From contig NZ_CAJSLV010000048.1 in the NCBI RefSeq assembly GCF_907177275.1, positions 124,001 to 188,000 on the forward strand: 64,000 bases of DNA, in the 5' to 3' direction. Numbering within the stretch: the first letter of the stretch is position 1; every line of letters begins with the position of its first letter. The DNA comes from Actinacidiphila cocklensis. Its GTDB lineage: Bacteria > Actinomycetota > Actinomycetes > Streptomycetales > Streptomycetaceae. Below the pieces are notes generated by a model, which saw only the letters and a list, made by a program, of their open reading frames with translations, was not told where the DNA came from and ran no database searches. Below are positions 31,816 to 40,376 of this stretch, one piece after another. Made by a program: the position numbers and the translations under genes.

Positions 31816-33777
31816 TCAGCGCCCGTGCTTGGGCGGCAGCGAGGACGTGACGTAGCCCTTGGCGGGCGTGCCCACCCCGGTGACGTCGTCGTATCCGACC
31901 GTGGCGTGCAGCGAGGCGTCGGCGCCGAGCGTCCGCAGGGACACGATGGTGCCCTCCGAGGCGTCGAAGGCGTTCGCGTAGTCCACACGGACCACGGCGA
32001 GGCCCTGGCCCTGACCCAGCGGGTGGTCGGTGACGTCGTGGTACGCGGACGTCCCGTACTTGTCGTAGATCAGCGGGTTGGCGAAGCCGATCGCGATGCC
32101 GTGCCTGGCCTGCTGTGCGAGGGCCTGGACGCCGGCGATGACCGGTGCGGCCAGCGACGTGCCGCCGATGCGGTACGTGCTGTACTGCAGCGACCCGTCG
32201 GGGTACGACTGGGTCTGGCCGACCAGGAAGCCGGTGTTCGGGTCGGCGACCGCCGCGATGTCGGGCTCGACACGCTGCTTGACGGTGCCGCCGTTGGCCA
32301 GCGCCAGCGAGTCGGGGACCACACCGCGCTGGTAGAACGGCTGGTCGTAGTACTTGCTGGTGCCGCCGCCCGCGCCGGAGGTGTACGGGCCGGGGAAGCC
32401 GGTCCAGGACTTTCCGTCGGCGGACAGCGGGGCGCGCTCGGTGCCCCAGCCGGTCTCCCACTGGTACTTGTCGTTCTTGCCGACCGCCAGCGAGGTGCCG
32501 CCGACGGAGGTGGCCCAGGGGGAGTTGCCGGGGACGTCGGCCTGCTTCACACCGGTGGAGGCGACGTTGTCGCCCGAGTCACCGGAGGAGAAGTAGAAGC
32601 CGATGCCCTCGACGGCACCCTGCTGGAAGACCTGGTCGTAGGCCGCCGCGATGTCCGGCGTCTCGTTGGCCTCGACGTCGCCCCAGGAGTTGGAGACGAT
32701 GTCGGCCAGGTGGTTGTCGACGACCTTGTTCAGCGCGTCGAGCAGGTCGTTGTCGAAGCAGGAGGCACCGCCGACGTAGACGATGTCCGCGTCGGGGGCG
32801 ACCGCGTGCACCGCCTCGACGTCGAGGGTCTCCTCGCCGTACCAACCGCCGGCACCGCAGTCGACCGTGCTGTTGTAGTCGGCCGGCAGGACCTGCGAGA
32901 GCTGGCCCTTCTTGTACTTCTGGCCGCCGGTGTCGTTGGCGTATCGTGCCGCGTCCTGCGCAATGTACGGCGACGCGTAGGCGTCGGTGATGGCCACCGT
33001 CACGCCCTTGCCGGTGTAATTGCCCGCGCCGTACGCGGCACGCAGCTGGTCGCCGGTGTACCCCTGGATGGCGTACGGGGCCTTGCTGCCGTATGCCGAG
33101 GGGTACTTCGGGTCGGTGTTCGAGCCGAAGTACGTGGAGAAGGGCCCGGCGTTCTTGAAGACCCCGTCCGGAGGCGGCAGCGCCTCGTCGTGGCTGGACT
33201 TCTTCGGTGCCGTGTCCAGACCGGTGACGGTGAGCACCGCGCCGTGCAGCGAGGCGGGCGCGGTGGCGTTGCCGGTCGGGGCGCGGTAGGTGTGGCCCGA
33301 CTTGGTGTAGTTGTGCAGCTGGGTCCCGAACGCCTTCTCCGCGGCGGCCACGTCACCGGTGACGGAGAGGTAGTGCCGGTTGGCGCCGGTCACCTTCAGG
33401 CCCGAGGACTTCAGCCAGGCGGTGACCTCGGCGACCTGCGCCTTGGTCGCGCCGTACGCGGCCTGGGTCTGTGCTGCCGTCAGGTAGTGCCCGTAGGCGG
33501 ACGAGTTCGGGTCGGAAACGGCCTTGGCGTAGGCCGCGAGGCCCTTGGCGTCCTTGCCGGCCAGGTAGACCCGGACGGTCACCTTGGCGGAGTCGGCGGT
33601 GGCGCCCTTGTCCGCCTGGGCGGTGGCCCACTGCGGCTTGGTGCCGGACAGGAGCTGGCGTCCGGCGGACGGATCGGCCGAGGCGGACTGGGTGCCAAGC
33701 GCGAGCGCGCTGGCGACCAGCGGCAGCGCGGCGGCGGCCACCAGTCCCACGCGCGTCCTTTTGCGCTCAAATCTCAT
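31816..33777 (-). CDS. Secreted S53 family protease (sedolisin/kumamolisin-like, with prodomain)
   Basis: A 653-residue pre-pro-protease. A signal peptide (MRFERKRTRVGLVAAAALPLV...ASA, cleavage near 34) is followed by a Pro-kumamolisin activation domain (~50-190, with YGHYLTAAQTQAAYGAT). The S53 catalytic domain starts with AYGAGNYTGKGVTVAITDAYAS. Catalytic residues are visible: Glu and Asp in GEETLDVEAVHAVAPDAD, the oxyanion Asp in SNSWGDVEA, and the nucleophile Ser in GGTSLAAPVIAG; the calcium site is near YDDVTGVGTPAKG. Sedolisins are acid-active serine-carboxyl peptidases. The gene is expected to be exported via Sec and self-processed. Monocistronic, with its own promoter in the 350-bp gap upstream. 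Confidence 0.94.
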   Translation of the reverse strand: MRFERKRTRVGLVAAAALPLVASALALGTQSASADPSAGRQLLSGTKPQWATAQADKGATADSAKVTVRVYLAGKDAKGLAAYAKAVSDPNSSAYGHYLTAAQTQAAYGATKAQVAEVTAWLKSSGLKVTGANRHYLSVTGDVAAAEKAFGTQLHNYTKSGHTYRAPTGNATAPASLHGAVLTVTGLDTAPKKSSHDEALPPPDGVFKNAGPFSTYFGSNTDPKYPSAYGSKAPYAIQGYTGDQLRAAYGAGNYTGKGVTVAITDAYASPYIAQDAARYANDTGGQKYKKGQLSQVLPADYNSTVDCGAGGWYGEETLDVEAVHAVAPDADIVYVGGASCFDNDLLDALNKVVDNHLADIVSNSWGDVEANETPDIAAAYDQVFQQGAVEGIGFYFSSGDSGDNVASTGVKQADVPGNSPWATSVGGTSLAVGKNDKYQWETGWGTERAPLSADGKSWTGFPGPYTSGAGGGTSKYYDQPFYQRGVVPDSLALANGGTVKQRVEPDIAAVADPNTGFLVGQTQSYPDGSLQYSTYRIGGTSLAAPVIAGVQALAQQARHGIAIGFANPLIYDKYGTSAYHDVTDHPLGQGQGLAVVRVDYANAFDASEGTIVSLRTLGADASLHATVGYDDVTGVGTPAKGYVTSSLPPKHGR

Positions 33778-33889
33778 GTAACCCCCATGCGAAGCGAGTT
33801 GTCGCGTTATTCGCGTTGGTCGCGCACTGCGGCGTCGCCGCTATGCGTACACGTCGTACCGCAGAGCGACACTCTTTCGCTGATCAGTT

Positions 33890-33904
33890 CATGCCAGGGG
33901 CATG
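33890..33904. promoter_or_regulatory. Short inverted repeat in the sedolisin promoter region
   Basis: CATGCC-AGG-GGCATG is a perfect 6-bp inverted repeat, 113 bp upstream of the sedolisin start, within the 353-bp divergent gap (33778-34130) to the PEP-mutase-like gene. It could be a regulator site. Apart from this I see no gene or repeat in the gap. Confidence 0.4.
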
Positions 33905-34130
33905 AAAACACCAAGAGCAGGTCAAGGAACGATCTGCTCCGGACACTCCGGTGATCAGGCGAACCGACGCTAGCAGCACGGAAGTTGTCCCGACAGAGGG
34001 CATTTTCCCGACTGTGCGGGGCATTTCGGCCTCTCACCGCGGAACACCGCGGCCCGTCGCGACGGGGCGGTCCGCGGCAGGCCCTAGCCTCGGTCGGAGG
34101 GGCTGCGGTGACGAGCGAAGGGCAGGGCCG

Positions 34131-34898
34131 ATGACTTTCCACGACCTCCACCACCAGGGCGACCTGCCGCTGCTGCTTCCCAACGCCTGGGACGTCGCCT
34201 CCGCGCTGGCCTTCGCCGGCGCGGGCTTCCCCGCCGTCGGCACGACCAGCTTCGGCGTCGCCGCGGCGGCCGGCGAACCGGACGGCGGGCGGGCCAGCAG
34301 GGACGCGACCCGTACGCTCGCCCGCCTGCTGGCGGGCCTGCCCGTCCACGTGACCGCGGACATCGAGGACGGCTACGCCGAGGACCCCGAGCAGGTCGCC
34401 GACTACGCGGCCTCGCTCGGCGTGGCCGGAATCAACCTGGAGGACAGCTCGGGCGGCGCGCTCGTCGACCCCGCGCTGCACGCGGCCAAGGTCGCCGCGG
34501 TCAAGAGCCGGGCGCCCGGCCTGTTCGTCAACGCCCGGGTCGACACCTACTGGCTCGGCCAGGACGCCGGCGTCGAGGCCTCGCTCGCCCGCGCGCTGGC
34601 CTACGTCGAGGCCGGCGCCGACGGCGTCTTCTTCCCCGGCGCCACCGCGCCCGACGACCTGCGCGCGCTGACCGCGGGCACCCCGGTCCCGGTCAACGTG
34701 CTGCTCGTACCGGGGCTCACCCTCGCGGAGCTGGGCTCGCTCGGGGTCCGCCGGGTGAGCACCGGCTCGCTGCCCTACCGCGCCGCGCTCGACGCGGCTG
34801 TCTCCGTCGCCACCGACGCGCGGGACGGTCGCACGCCCCAGAAGGCGACGCCGTACGCGGCGCTGCAGCAGCGGCTGGTACGCCACCAGGCGCTGTAG
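34131..34898 (+). CDS. Isocitrate lyase/PEP-mutase superfamily protein
   Basis: A 255-residue TIM-barrel enzyme of the PEP mutase/isocitrate lyase superfamily. Visible segments are LLLPNAWDVASALAFAGAGFPAVGTTSFGVAAAAG, VHVTADIEDGYAEDPEQVADY (acidic Mg-binding DIEDGY), GINLEDSS and VNARVDTYWLG. The lyase-type Cys (KKCGH of isocitrate lyase) is absent, so cleavage of a C-C or P-C bond in an oxaloacetate-like compound is possible but unassigned. ATG start at 34131, preceded by an AGGG-containing leader. The 3' end carries a 30-bp imperfect tandem duplication. Confidence 0.88.
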   Translation: MTFHDLHHQGDLPLLLPNAWDVASALAFAGAGFPAVGTTSFGVAAAAGEPDGGRASRDATRTLARLLAGLPVHVTADIEDGYAEDPEQVADYAASLGVAGINLEDSSGGALVDPALHAAKVAAVKSRAPGLFVNARVDTYWLGQDAGVEASLARALAYVEAGADGVFFPGATAPDDLRALTAGTPVPVNVLLVPGLTLAELGSLGVRRVSTGSLPYRAALDAAVSVATDARDGRTPQKATPYAALQQRLVRHQAL

Positions 34899-34918
34899 CA
34901 GAGGCTGGTACGCCACCA
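34867..34918. repeat. 30-bp tandem duplication at the 3' end of the PEP-mutase-like gene
   Basis: AGCAG(C/A)GGCTGGTACGCCACCA occurs at 34867 and again at 34897, exactly 30 bp later. The first copy encodes QQRLVRHQAL at the C-terminus; the stop codon (TAG at 34896-34898) falls at the boundary of the second copy. This looks like a recent slippage duplication that left the second copy outside the gene. Confidence 0.8.
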
Positions 34919-34938
34919 CGAGACCCGGTGGCCCGCCG

Positions 34939-35286
34939 TCAGCGGTGGGACAGGACATTGACGACCCGGCCGTGCGGATCCCGCACGAAGAAGCGCCGCA
35001 CACCCCACTCCTCGTCCTGCAGGGGATGGACGATCTCCGCCCCGCTCCCCCGCACCGCCTCGTAGACCGCGTCGACGTCGTCGACCTCCACGCTGATGTC
35101 GGCGACGACCGGCGCGGTCCGGTCCGCGGCCATGAAGCTGATCTGCGCCCCCGGGGCGGCGGGCGACGCGAGCGTCACGATCCACCCCAGGTCCATGGCC
35201 TCCTCGAAGCCCAGCAGCCCGTAGAAGCCGCGGCTCGCCGCCACGTCCTCCGACCGCACGTTGGGCACCACCCGGCGAACGCTCAC
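34939..35286 (-). CDS. VOC family (glyoxalase/bleomycin-resistance fold) protein
   Basis: A 115-residue single-domain VOC protein with the paired beta-alpha-beta-beta-beta repeats: VVPNVRSEDVAASRGFYGLLGFEEAMDLGW and VEVDDVDAVYEAVRGSGAEIVHPLQDEEWGVRRFFVRDPHGRVVNVLSH. Members bind metals or sequester drugs. GTG start. Divergent from the downstream MFS gene, with a 145-bp shared intergenic region. Confidence 0.9.
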   Translation of the reverse strand: MSVRRVVPNVRSEDVAASRGFYGLLGFEEAMDLGWIVTLASPAAPGAQISFMAADRTAPVVADISVEVDDVDAVYEAVRGSGAEIVHPLQDEEWGVRRFFVRDPHGRVVNVLSHR

Positions 35287-35431
35287 GTCGACTTCCGATC
35301 TGTACCGACAACGGTCCCGGCACTACGATCCCCCCATGCCCTCCGGACCCCACTGACCGACCCGCCGTCCGCCACTCCATTGCGCGCGCGGACGCCCGGT
35401 CGCTCACGTCCCGTCGACTCCGGAGTTCCCC

Positions 35432-36646
35432 ATGTCCCGCCCCGACCGGGGCAGCGCGTCCTATCGCGCTGTCCTCGCCCTGCCGCGCGCCCGCGCGCTC
35501 TTCGCCACCGCCACCCTGGCCCGCATGTCGTACGGCCTGCTGTCCCTGCCGCTGCTGCTCGCCGTACGCGACGGCACCGGCTCCTACGCCGTCGCCGGCA
35601 CCGCCGCCGGCCTGTTCGGGCTGGCCTCCGCGCTCCTCGGCCCCTACCGGTCCCGGCTCGTCGAACACCACCGCGGCGCGCTCCCGGCCCTGACCCTCCT
35701 CTACGGCGCCCTGCTCGGCTGCCTCGCCGCCGGCTCCGCGCTCGGCACGGACGCCTGGCTCGCGGTGGCGCTCTCGGTGCTCGCCGGGGTCTTCCCACCG
35801 CCCGTGGGACCGCTGATGCGGACCCGCTGGGGCGAGCTGACCCGCAGCGAGGAGCAGCGGCAGACGGCGCTGAGCCTGGACGCCGTCACCGAGTCCACCG
35901 TCTTCGCCGTCGGCCCGGTCCTCGGCGGCCTGCTGACCGCCGCGACCTCCGCGCCCCTGTCGCTCGCGGCCACCGCGGCGGTCGCCGTCGCCGGCTTCAC
36001 CGCCTTCGCGTCCGTCCTCGGCCCGGTCCGGGAAACACCGACATCGGAGGACGCGGAGGACGCGGCGAAGGCGCGGCGGCGACTCGGGCCGCCGCCCGCA
36101 CCGGGCTTCGCCACCCTCCTGGTGGTGGTCCTCGGCAGCGGCAGCGCACTGGCGCTCGCCGAGGTGGGCGTCGTCGCCGCCCGCGGCGCGGCCGTCGCGG
36201 GTCCGCTGATGGCCGTGTGCGCGGTCGGCGGCGCCGTCGGCGGCCTCGTCTACGGCCGCACCCGCTGGCGCACGCCGCCGCACCGCCGGCTGCTGATCCT
36301 CGGGGCACTCGCCGCCGCCTGCTACGCACTGCCGGCCGCGGCGTCCGCGCCGGCCGCCGTCGCCCTCGGCCTGCTGCTGGCCGGAGCCTGCTCCGACACC
36401 CTGCTGATCACCGCGTACCTCCAGGTCGACACCCTGGTCGCGGCCGGCTCGCGCACCGAGGCGAGCGCCTGGATCAACACCGCGTACAACCTGGGCAGCG
36501 CTCTGGGCTCCGCCGCGGCGGGCGTCCTGATCTCGCGCTACGGCGCCGCTCCGGCATTCCCCGCGGCCACCGCGGTCCTGCTCGCCGCTACCGCCCTCGC
36601 AGCCCTCCTCGGCGCACGGCGCCCCACCGTCCGCCCGGCGGTGTGA
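35432..36646 (+). CDS. MFS transporter
   Basis: A 404-residue transporter with about 12 helices (LLSLPLLLAV, FGLASALLGPYRSRLVEHH near the TM2-TM3 loop). It matches the actinobacterial MFS group with the TSEDAEDAAKARRR central linker. Substrate unknown. ATG start. The gene ends in a hairpin whose loop contains the stop codon, then a second hairpin follows 65 bp later; this is the last host-like gene before the low-GC island. Confidence 0.9.
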   Translation: MSRPDRGSASYRAVLALPRARALFATATLARMSYGLLSLPLLLAVRDGTGSYAVAGTAAGLFGLASALLGPYRSRLVEHHRGALPALTLLYGALLGCLAAGSALGTDAWLAVALSVLAGVFPPPVGPLMRTRWGELTRSEEQRQTALSLDAVTESTVFAVGPVLGGLLTAATSAPLSLAATAAVAVAGFTAFASVLGPVRETPTSEDAEDAAKARRRLGPPPAPGFATLLVVVLGSGSALALAEVGVVAARGAAVAGPLMAVCAVGGAVGGLVYGRTRWRTPPHRRLLILGALAAACYALPAAASAPAAVALGLLLAGACSDTLLITAYLQVDTLVAAGSRTEASAWINTAYNLGSALGSAAAGVLISRYGAAPAFPAATAVLLAATALAALLGARRPTVRPAV

Positions 36647-36657
36647 GCCGGGCGGAC
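36629..36657. terminator. Hairpin overlapping the MFS stop codon
   Basis: GTCCGCCCGGC and its complement form an 11-bp perfect stem with a seven-base loop that contains the TGA stop codon. Likely transcription terminator for the MFS gene. Confidence 0.7.
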
Positions 36658-36721
36658 AGGCGCAAAAGGCGAGGGTGGGGGGCGACGCCCCGCCACGCGA
36701 GGCTCAGCCGAGCACAAACGA

Positions 36722-36768
36722 CGAGGGCGGAGTGTGGTCGCGATGTCCGCGAGCACACTCCGCCCTCG
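36722..36768. terminator. Long hairpin between the MFS gene and the low-GC island
   Basis: CGAGGGCGGAGTGTG (36722-36736) pairs perfectly with CACACTCCGCCCTCG (36754-36768) around a 17-base loop. A 15-bp perfect stem is a strong bidirectional terminator; it isolates the MFS gene from what follows. Confidence 0.75.
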
Positions 36769-36773
36769 ATCTT

Positions 36774-36974
36774 GTGGAGGTCCTGACCTCTTACTTGAAC
36801 CTAGCTGACGAGGTCAGCGCCCTCCGCTCAGTCTTGACCCGCCTGTCAGGGCCGGACGCGCCAGCCGACGAGCCGGAACTTGAGGGAAAGGTGCGCGAAG
36901 TTAATCAGTGCTTCCCCCGCCTTGCCTCTCAGGCTGTGGACGGTCTTGGTGAGAGTTCCCCGGAGGCGACCTAG
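36774..36974 (+). CDS. Possible short protein or gene remnant at the island's left edge
   Basis: A GTG-started 66-residue frame (VEVLTSYLNLADEVSALRSV...ESSPEAT) that reads like a helical protein. It begins right after a strong hairpin and has no clear ribosome-binding site. It could be the surviving 3' end of a gene truncated when the island arrived. The stretch from 36975 to 37204 has no convincing gene; composition drops from about 70% to about 55% GC across it. Confidence 0.3.
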   Translation: MEVLTSYLNLADEVSALRSVLTRLSGPDAPADEPELEGKVREVNQCFPRLASQAVDGLGESSPEAT

Positions 36975-37204
36975 CGGCAGCTGGCGGGTCGTCCGGGCGC
37001 GACGGAACAGGGAGCGCCCACGACTTCGAGGGCGATGTCGCCTAGCGGCATCTTGGCGGAAGGCTTCATCACAGGTAGGAGGCCCACTCTCCCGTTGGGG
37101 GTCATCGGCTCGTGGGATGAGTCGAACCGAGCACGCTCCAACTTCATTACTCAACAAGACAAAAGGGCCGCACCGGCAGGCGGGTGGGTGCTACGTTATG
37201 GCGT

Positions 37205-37951
37205 ATGTCGTCCAGCGCCGAAAACGCTTCGAGTATCGAAAAGATGATCCTCAAGCTACACGACTCTTGCATGAATCACATCAGACAGGCAGCACAATCA
37301 AACGAGTCGGAGATAAATCGAATTCTACACTTGGAGGCGGATCTTTTCACGTGGCTCGAAGCCCTGAAAGACAAGCCTGAAGCCCAACAATTCCAGTCAG
37401 CACATCGAGATTTTGGACTCGCATTCTATGCGGCAATGAGCGGTCTCTACCGGCAGGCCTTTTCCAGCCTAAGGTCGTTCATTGAAGTAACCGTCGGAGC
37501 AACATTCCTCAGCTCTCATGAATTTAAGCGCCGCCTATGGGTGAGTGGGGATATCGATATCAGCTGGAAGTCCATCGTATCGGCCGATGACGGACTATAT
37601 TCCACATCGTTTCTGAACCAGTTTTGCCCAGAAGCGATGGGCGATAAGGAGGAGATGCTTGAGAGGCTAAAGCGAGCCTACCGTAGATGCTCTGAGTACA
37701 TTCACGGGAATGTCTCGACTTCTCGATTGCTGCCCACCGACATCAACTACCGCGACGAAGTCGCGAAAGAGTGGATTACCGTAGCTTCCTCGTCCCTGTT
37801 GACGGTAATCCATTGCCTAATGGTGCGCTACTACAAAGACCTTCCCGCAGAGCAGAAGGGAACGGTTGAGGGGTCGCTTGAGGACCACTATTCCCACCTC
37901 ATGTCCGTTAGAACACTGCTCGATCTTCCGATGGAGGAGAACAACACGTGA
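37205..37951 (+). CDS. HEPN-like protein of a two-gene low-GC module
   Basis: A 248-residue, largely alpha-helical protein that I cannot assign to a named family. Two features stand out. GLYRQAFSSLRSFIEVTVGA (about 81-100) resembles the helix seen in HEPN/DUF5677-type proteins. RRCSEYIHGNV (about 161-171) fits the Rx4-6H motif that forms the RNase site of HEPN toxins. GC is about 50%, against 70% or more around it, and codon use is unlike Streptomyces. The start is ATG at 37205; a GTG at 37184 is possible. It overlaps the downstream ATPase gene by 4 bp (GTGA), so the two proteins are probably made in fixed ratio and may form a complex. Anti-phage function is inference only. Confidence 0.8.
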   Translation: MSSSAENASSIEKMILKLHDSCMNHIRQAAQSNESEINRILHLEADLFTWLEALKDKPEAQQFQSAHRDFGLAFYAAMSGLYRQAFSSLRSFIEVTVGATFLSSHEFKRRLWVSGDIDISWKSIVSADDGLYSTSFLNQFCPEAMGDKEEMLERLKRAYRRCSEYIHGNVSTSRLLPTDINYRDEVAKEWITVASSSLLTVIHCLMVRYYKDLPAEQKGTVEGSLEDHYSHLMSVRTLLDLPMEENNT

Positions 37952-39552
37952 GCACAAACGAACTACACTTTCGCACGGAAGATCTCACACTGGAGGACGT
38001 TGAGAAGTATTTTGTAGAAACCGATGTCGATCGTCAGACAATCGATATTCTTAAGAGTAAAAAAACCGTGGTTCTACAGGGGGCTCGCGGCGTTGGGAAA
38101 TCATTTCTTCTGAAGGTCGCCCAAAAGGAGATGGATGACGAATTTTCCAACTCTAAGACCCTTGCAGTCTATGTCACCTTCAATAAAGCTGGCCTCCTCC
38201 AGACATCCGAGCCGGAACGATTCAAGCATTGGATGCTTGCCAAGATCTGCAATCGGATCATTAGGGAAGCACGCAAGAAGGGGGTGCTTCAAAACCACAG
38301 CAGCGTATTTTCGACCCTCTCTGCTGGAGGGGACGACGAGGTCACTGCTTCACGTCTCGAAACCCTCTGGCGCGGGCTGGAAGACGCCTGGAAAACAGAC
38401 TCGCCTCCAATCCAGGCAGATTCAGGCCTCGACCCCGAGATGATCAAGGATGCCGTCGAGGATCTGTGTGATGAAACAGGTGTTGGCAGGGTTGTCCTTC
38501 TCGTTGACGAAGCGGCTCATGTCTTCATCCCCGAGCAGCAGAGACAATTTTTCACGGTAATGCGAGACCTCAGGAGCCCGTATCTTTCAGTTAAAGCAGC
38601 CGTGTACCCTGGCGTCACCTATTTTGGCGACTCCTTTCAGATGAGCCATGACGCCGAACTAATTAACGTTAACCGAAATATTTTGGACCCCGAGTATCTG
38701 AGTTCCATGAGGCAAATTGTGATTCGACAGGATCCCAGCCTTGAAGTAATAGTCAACCGTCACGGCGCGGTATTCGACGCTCTAGCTTTCGCCGCAAGCG
38801 GTAATCCTCGAACACTACTGAAGACAATGTCTTCCGCTTCCCCCCTCAATACCAATAACGCTCAGCGAGTAATGAGGGAGTACTATCGCGACATAATCTG
38901 GTCAGAGCATTCCGCTCTTGGAGATCGTTATATAGGCCACCGCACCGTGATCGACTGGGGTCGCGAGTTTCTACAGCAAGAAGTAATTCCGATGCTACGC
39001 AGGAACCAACGCAACTCGGGTGACCCGGACAAGCGCGTATTCTTGTGGATCCATCGGGATGCGCCGGCAGCGGTGAAGGAAGCATTGCGCCTGCTTTGCT
39101 ACAGCGGAATCTTGCACGAAGCTGGCAGCGGATTGGTCGCCACTCGCGGTGTAACGGGTACTCGATACATGTTGAATATCGGCACTCGAACCGGACCCGA
39201 GTCGGATCCTGTAACTGCAACGAATTGGCTAAGGGAGGCGATTTCGATCAAGCGGATGATCGAATTTGGGGCCAATCATGAACTGTATGGAAGTATCGCG
39301 AAGCTCGACGTGGAAAGAATGGACGAGGTTCGGCAAGAGTTCATCAAATCTCAGCTCGATCGGAGTGTTGACCAGCTGGACATGACGGCTTTTGCTCGAC
39401 AAAAACTCAGAGAGCTTGGATTCGACACCGTAGGGAAGATCCTTGCCGCCTCCGAGGCCGACTTCCAGCAAGCCAGGTACGTCGGCGCTGTCCGTTCACG
39501 CCGGATGATGAACATAGCCACCGCCGCAGTAATGGAGTACCTTTCCGGCTGA
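37948..39552 (+). CDS. P-loop ATPase with C-terminal HhH-like region, partner of the HEPN-like protein
   Basis: A 534-residue ATPase. Walker A is VVLQGARGVGKSFLLK (about residues 41-56), Walker B is VVLLVDEAAHVFIP (about 181-194), and AVYPGVTYFG followed by an Arg-rich segment may be the sensor region. The order resembles AAA/STAND ATPases (ORC/Cdc6-like) used in bacterial defence. Residues ~330-440 look like winged-helix repeats, and the last ~60 residues (LRELGFDTVGKILAASEADFQQARYVG) look like a helix-hairpin-helix tail. GTG start at 37948 has GGAGGAG 10 bp upstream and overlaps the HEPN-like stop. GC is about 52%. No close named relative is recognised. Confidence 0.85.
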   Translation: MSTNELHFRTEDLTLEDVEKYFVETDVDRQTIDILKSKKTVVLQGARGVGKSFLLKVAQKEMDDEFSNSKTLAVYVTFNKAGLLQTSEPERFKHWMLAKICNRIIREARKKGVLQNHSSVFSTLSAGGDDEVTASRLETLWRGLEDAWKTDSPPIQADSGLDPEMIKDAVEDLCDETGVGRVVLLVDEAAHVFIPEQQRQFFTVMRDLRSPYLSVKAAVYPGVTYFGDSFQMSHDAELINVNRNILDPEYLSSMRQIVIRQDPSLEVIVNRHGAVFDALAFAASGNPRTLLKTMSSASPLNTNNAQRVMREYYRDIIWSEHSALGDRYIGHRTVIDWGREFLQQEVIPMLRRNQRNSGDPDKRVFLWIHRDAPAAVKEALRLLCYSGILHEAGSGLVATRGVTGTRYMLNIGTRTGPESDPVTATNWLREAISIKRMIEFGANHELYGSIAKLDVERMDEVRQEFIKSQLDRSVDQLDMTAFARQKLRELGFDTVGKILAASEADFQQARYVGAVRSRRMMNIATAAVMEYLSG

Positions 39553-39612
39553 GATTCCCCCATTCATTCCTTCGCTATCCGAGCGCCCTCGACTCGCAAT
39601 TCCCTATCGAGC

Positions 39613-40356
39613 TTAGATTTCTTCCAGGGATGTACAGCAACGAGCACCGTTCCAGACTCGTTCGAAGCTCTCCGCGTAGTTCGCGCCGAGCATCCCGGCT
39701 TCGGTCAGGCGGGCATGGAAGACCGGGGCGGTTGCTGCGGGTTGGGCGTAGACGTGGGGGTTGATGAGTAGGTCGTCGTCCGCGCGGTAGATGGAGTTGT
39801 ACAGCGCCGTGCGGTGGAGGCGGACTTCCACGGCAGGTAGCAGAGCCAGCGGCCGGAGCAGGGCGAGGGCGTTGCGGATACGGGCGGACATGGCGTCGCC
39901 GATGCCCTCGGACTCGCCTCGCTCGGCCACCTCCGGGCTGTCCGGGTCGCCGAGTAGGAGGCGGACCTGGACGCCCGCGCGAGCCTTGTCGGCCAGGGTG
40001 TGCAGGATGCCGGGGTCCTCGACTAGGAACAGGGCGCTGTACGCGAGGATGCCGATCTCCCGTTCGGCGCCCGCGAAGTGGCGGAGCCACGTCTCACGCG
40101 GCACCGCCCAACGGTGCGGGTAGATCGTCAGGATCTCGCCGCCCGGAGGAACGCGCGGGCGCGAGTGTGCCGCGTTGGGCCACAGCTCGTGCTCGCCCCG
40201 GCCGACCAGTGCCGCGAGCGCAGCGCGGTTGCGCGCGTAGGGAACGCGGCCGGCGCACCACTGCTCGACGGTCTTCGGATCGACGTCGAGTCGGGCCGCG
40301 ACATCGGCGGAGTCGAGGCCGGCGGACATGAGGGCGCGACGGAGCGCGTCGTTCAC
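39613..40356 (-). CDS. HTH regulator with DUF5919 domain, copy A
   Basis: A 247-residue protein: an N-terminal XRE-type HTH (ALMSAGLDSADVAARLDVDPKTVEQWCAGR, residues 8-37) and a C-terminal DUF5919 region. The latter has ILTIYPHRWAVPRETW, GVQVRLLLGDPDSPEV and VRLHRTALYNSIYRADDDLLIN; the last looks like a degenerate phospholipase-D HxK-D segment in which the Lys is missing, so a binding rather than catalytic role is likely. GTG start with a GGGGGAA leader. Paralogue of 43633-44373 (same motifs). It is divergent from the ATP-binding protein gene and at about 69% GC belongs to the element, not to the low-GC module. Confidence 0.88.
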   Translation of the reverse strand: MNDALRRALMSAGLDSADVAARLDVDPKTVEQWCAGRVPYARNRAALAALVGRGEHELWPNAAHSRPRVPPGGEILTIYPHRWAVPRETWLRHFAGAEREIGILAYSALFLVEDPGILHTLADKARAGVQVRLLLGDPDSPEVAERGESEGIGDAMSARIRNALALLRPLALLPAVEVRLHRTALYNSIYRADDDLLINPHVYAQPAATAPVFHARLTEAGMLGANYAESFERVWNGARCCTSLEEI

Positions 40357-40376
40357 GCTTCCCCCTTGTTCGGGGT

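Noticed and set aside
36846-37157. Minus-strand 103-residue frame at the island border
   Set aside because: No recognisable transposase or other motif, no ribosome-binding site, crosses the composition change.
37100-37160. T-arm-like sequence (GGTTCGACTC on the minus strand)
   Set aside because: No complementary stem or other arms; not a tRNA or an att copy of tRNA-Ala.
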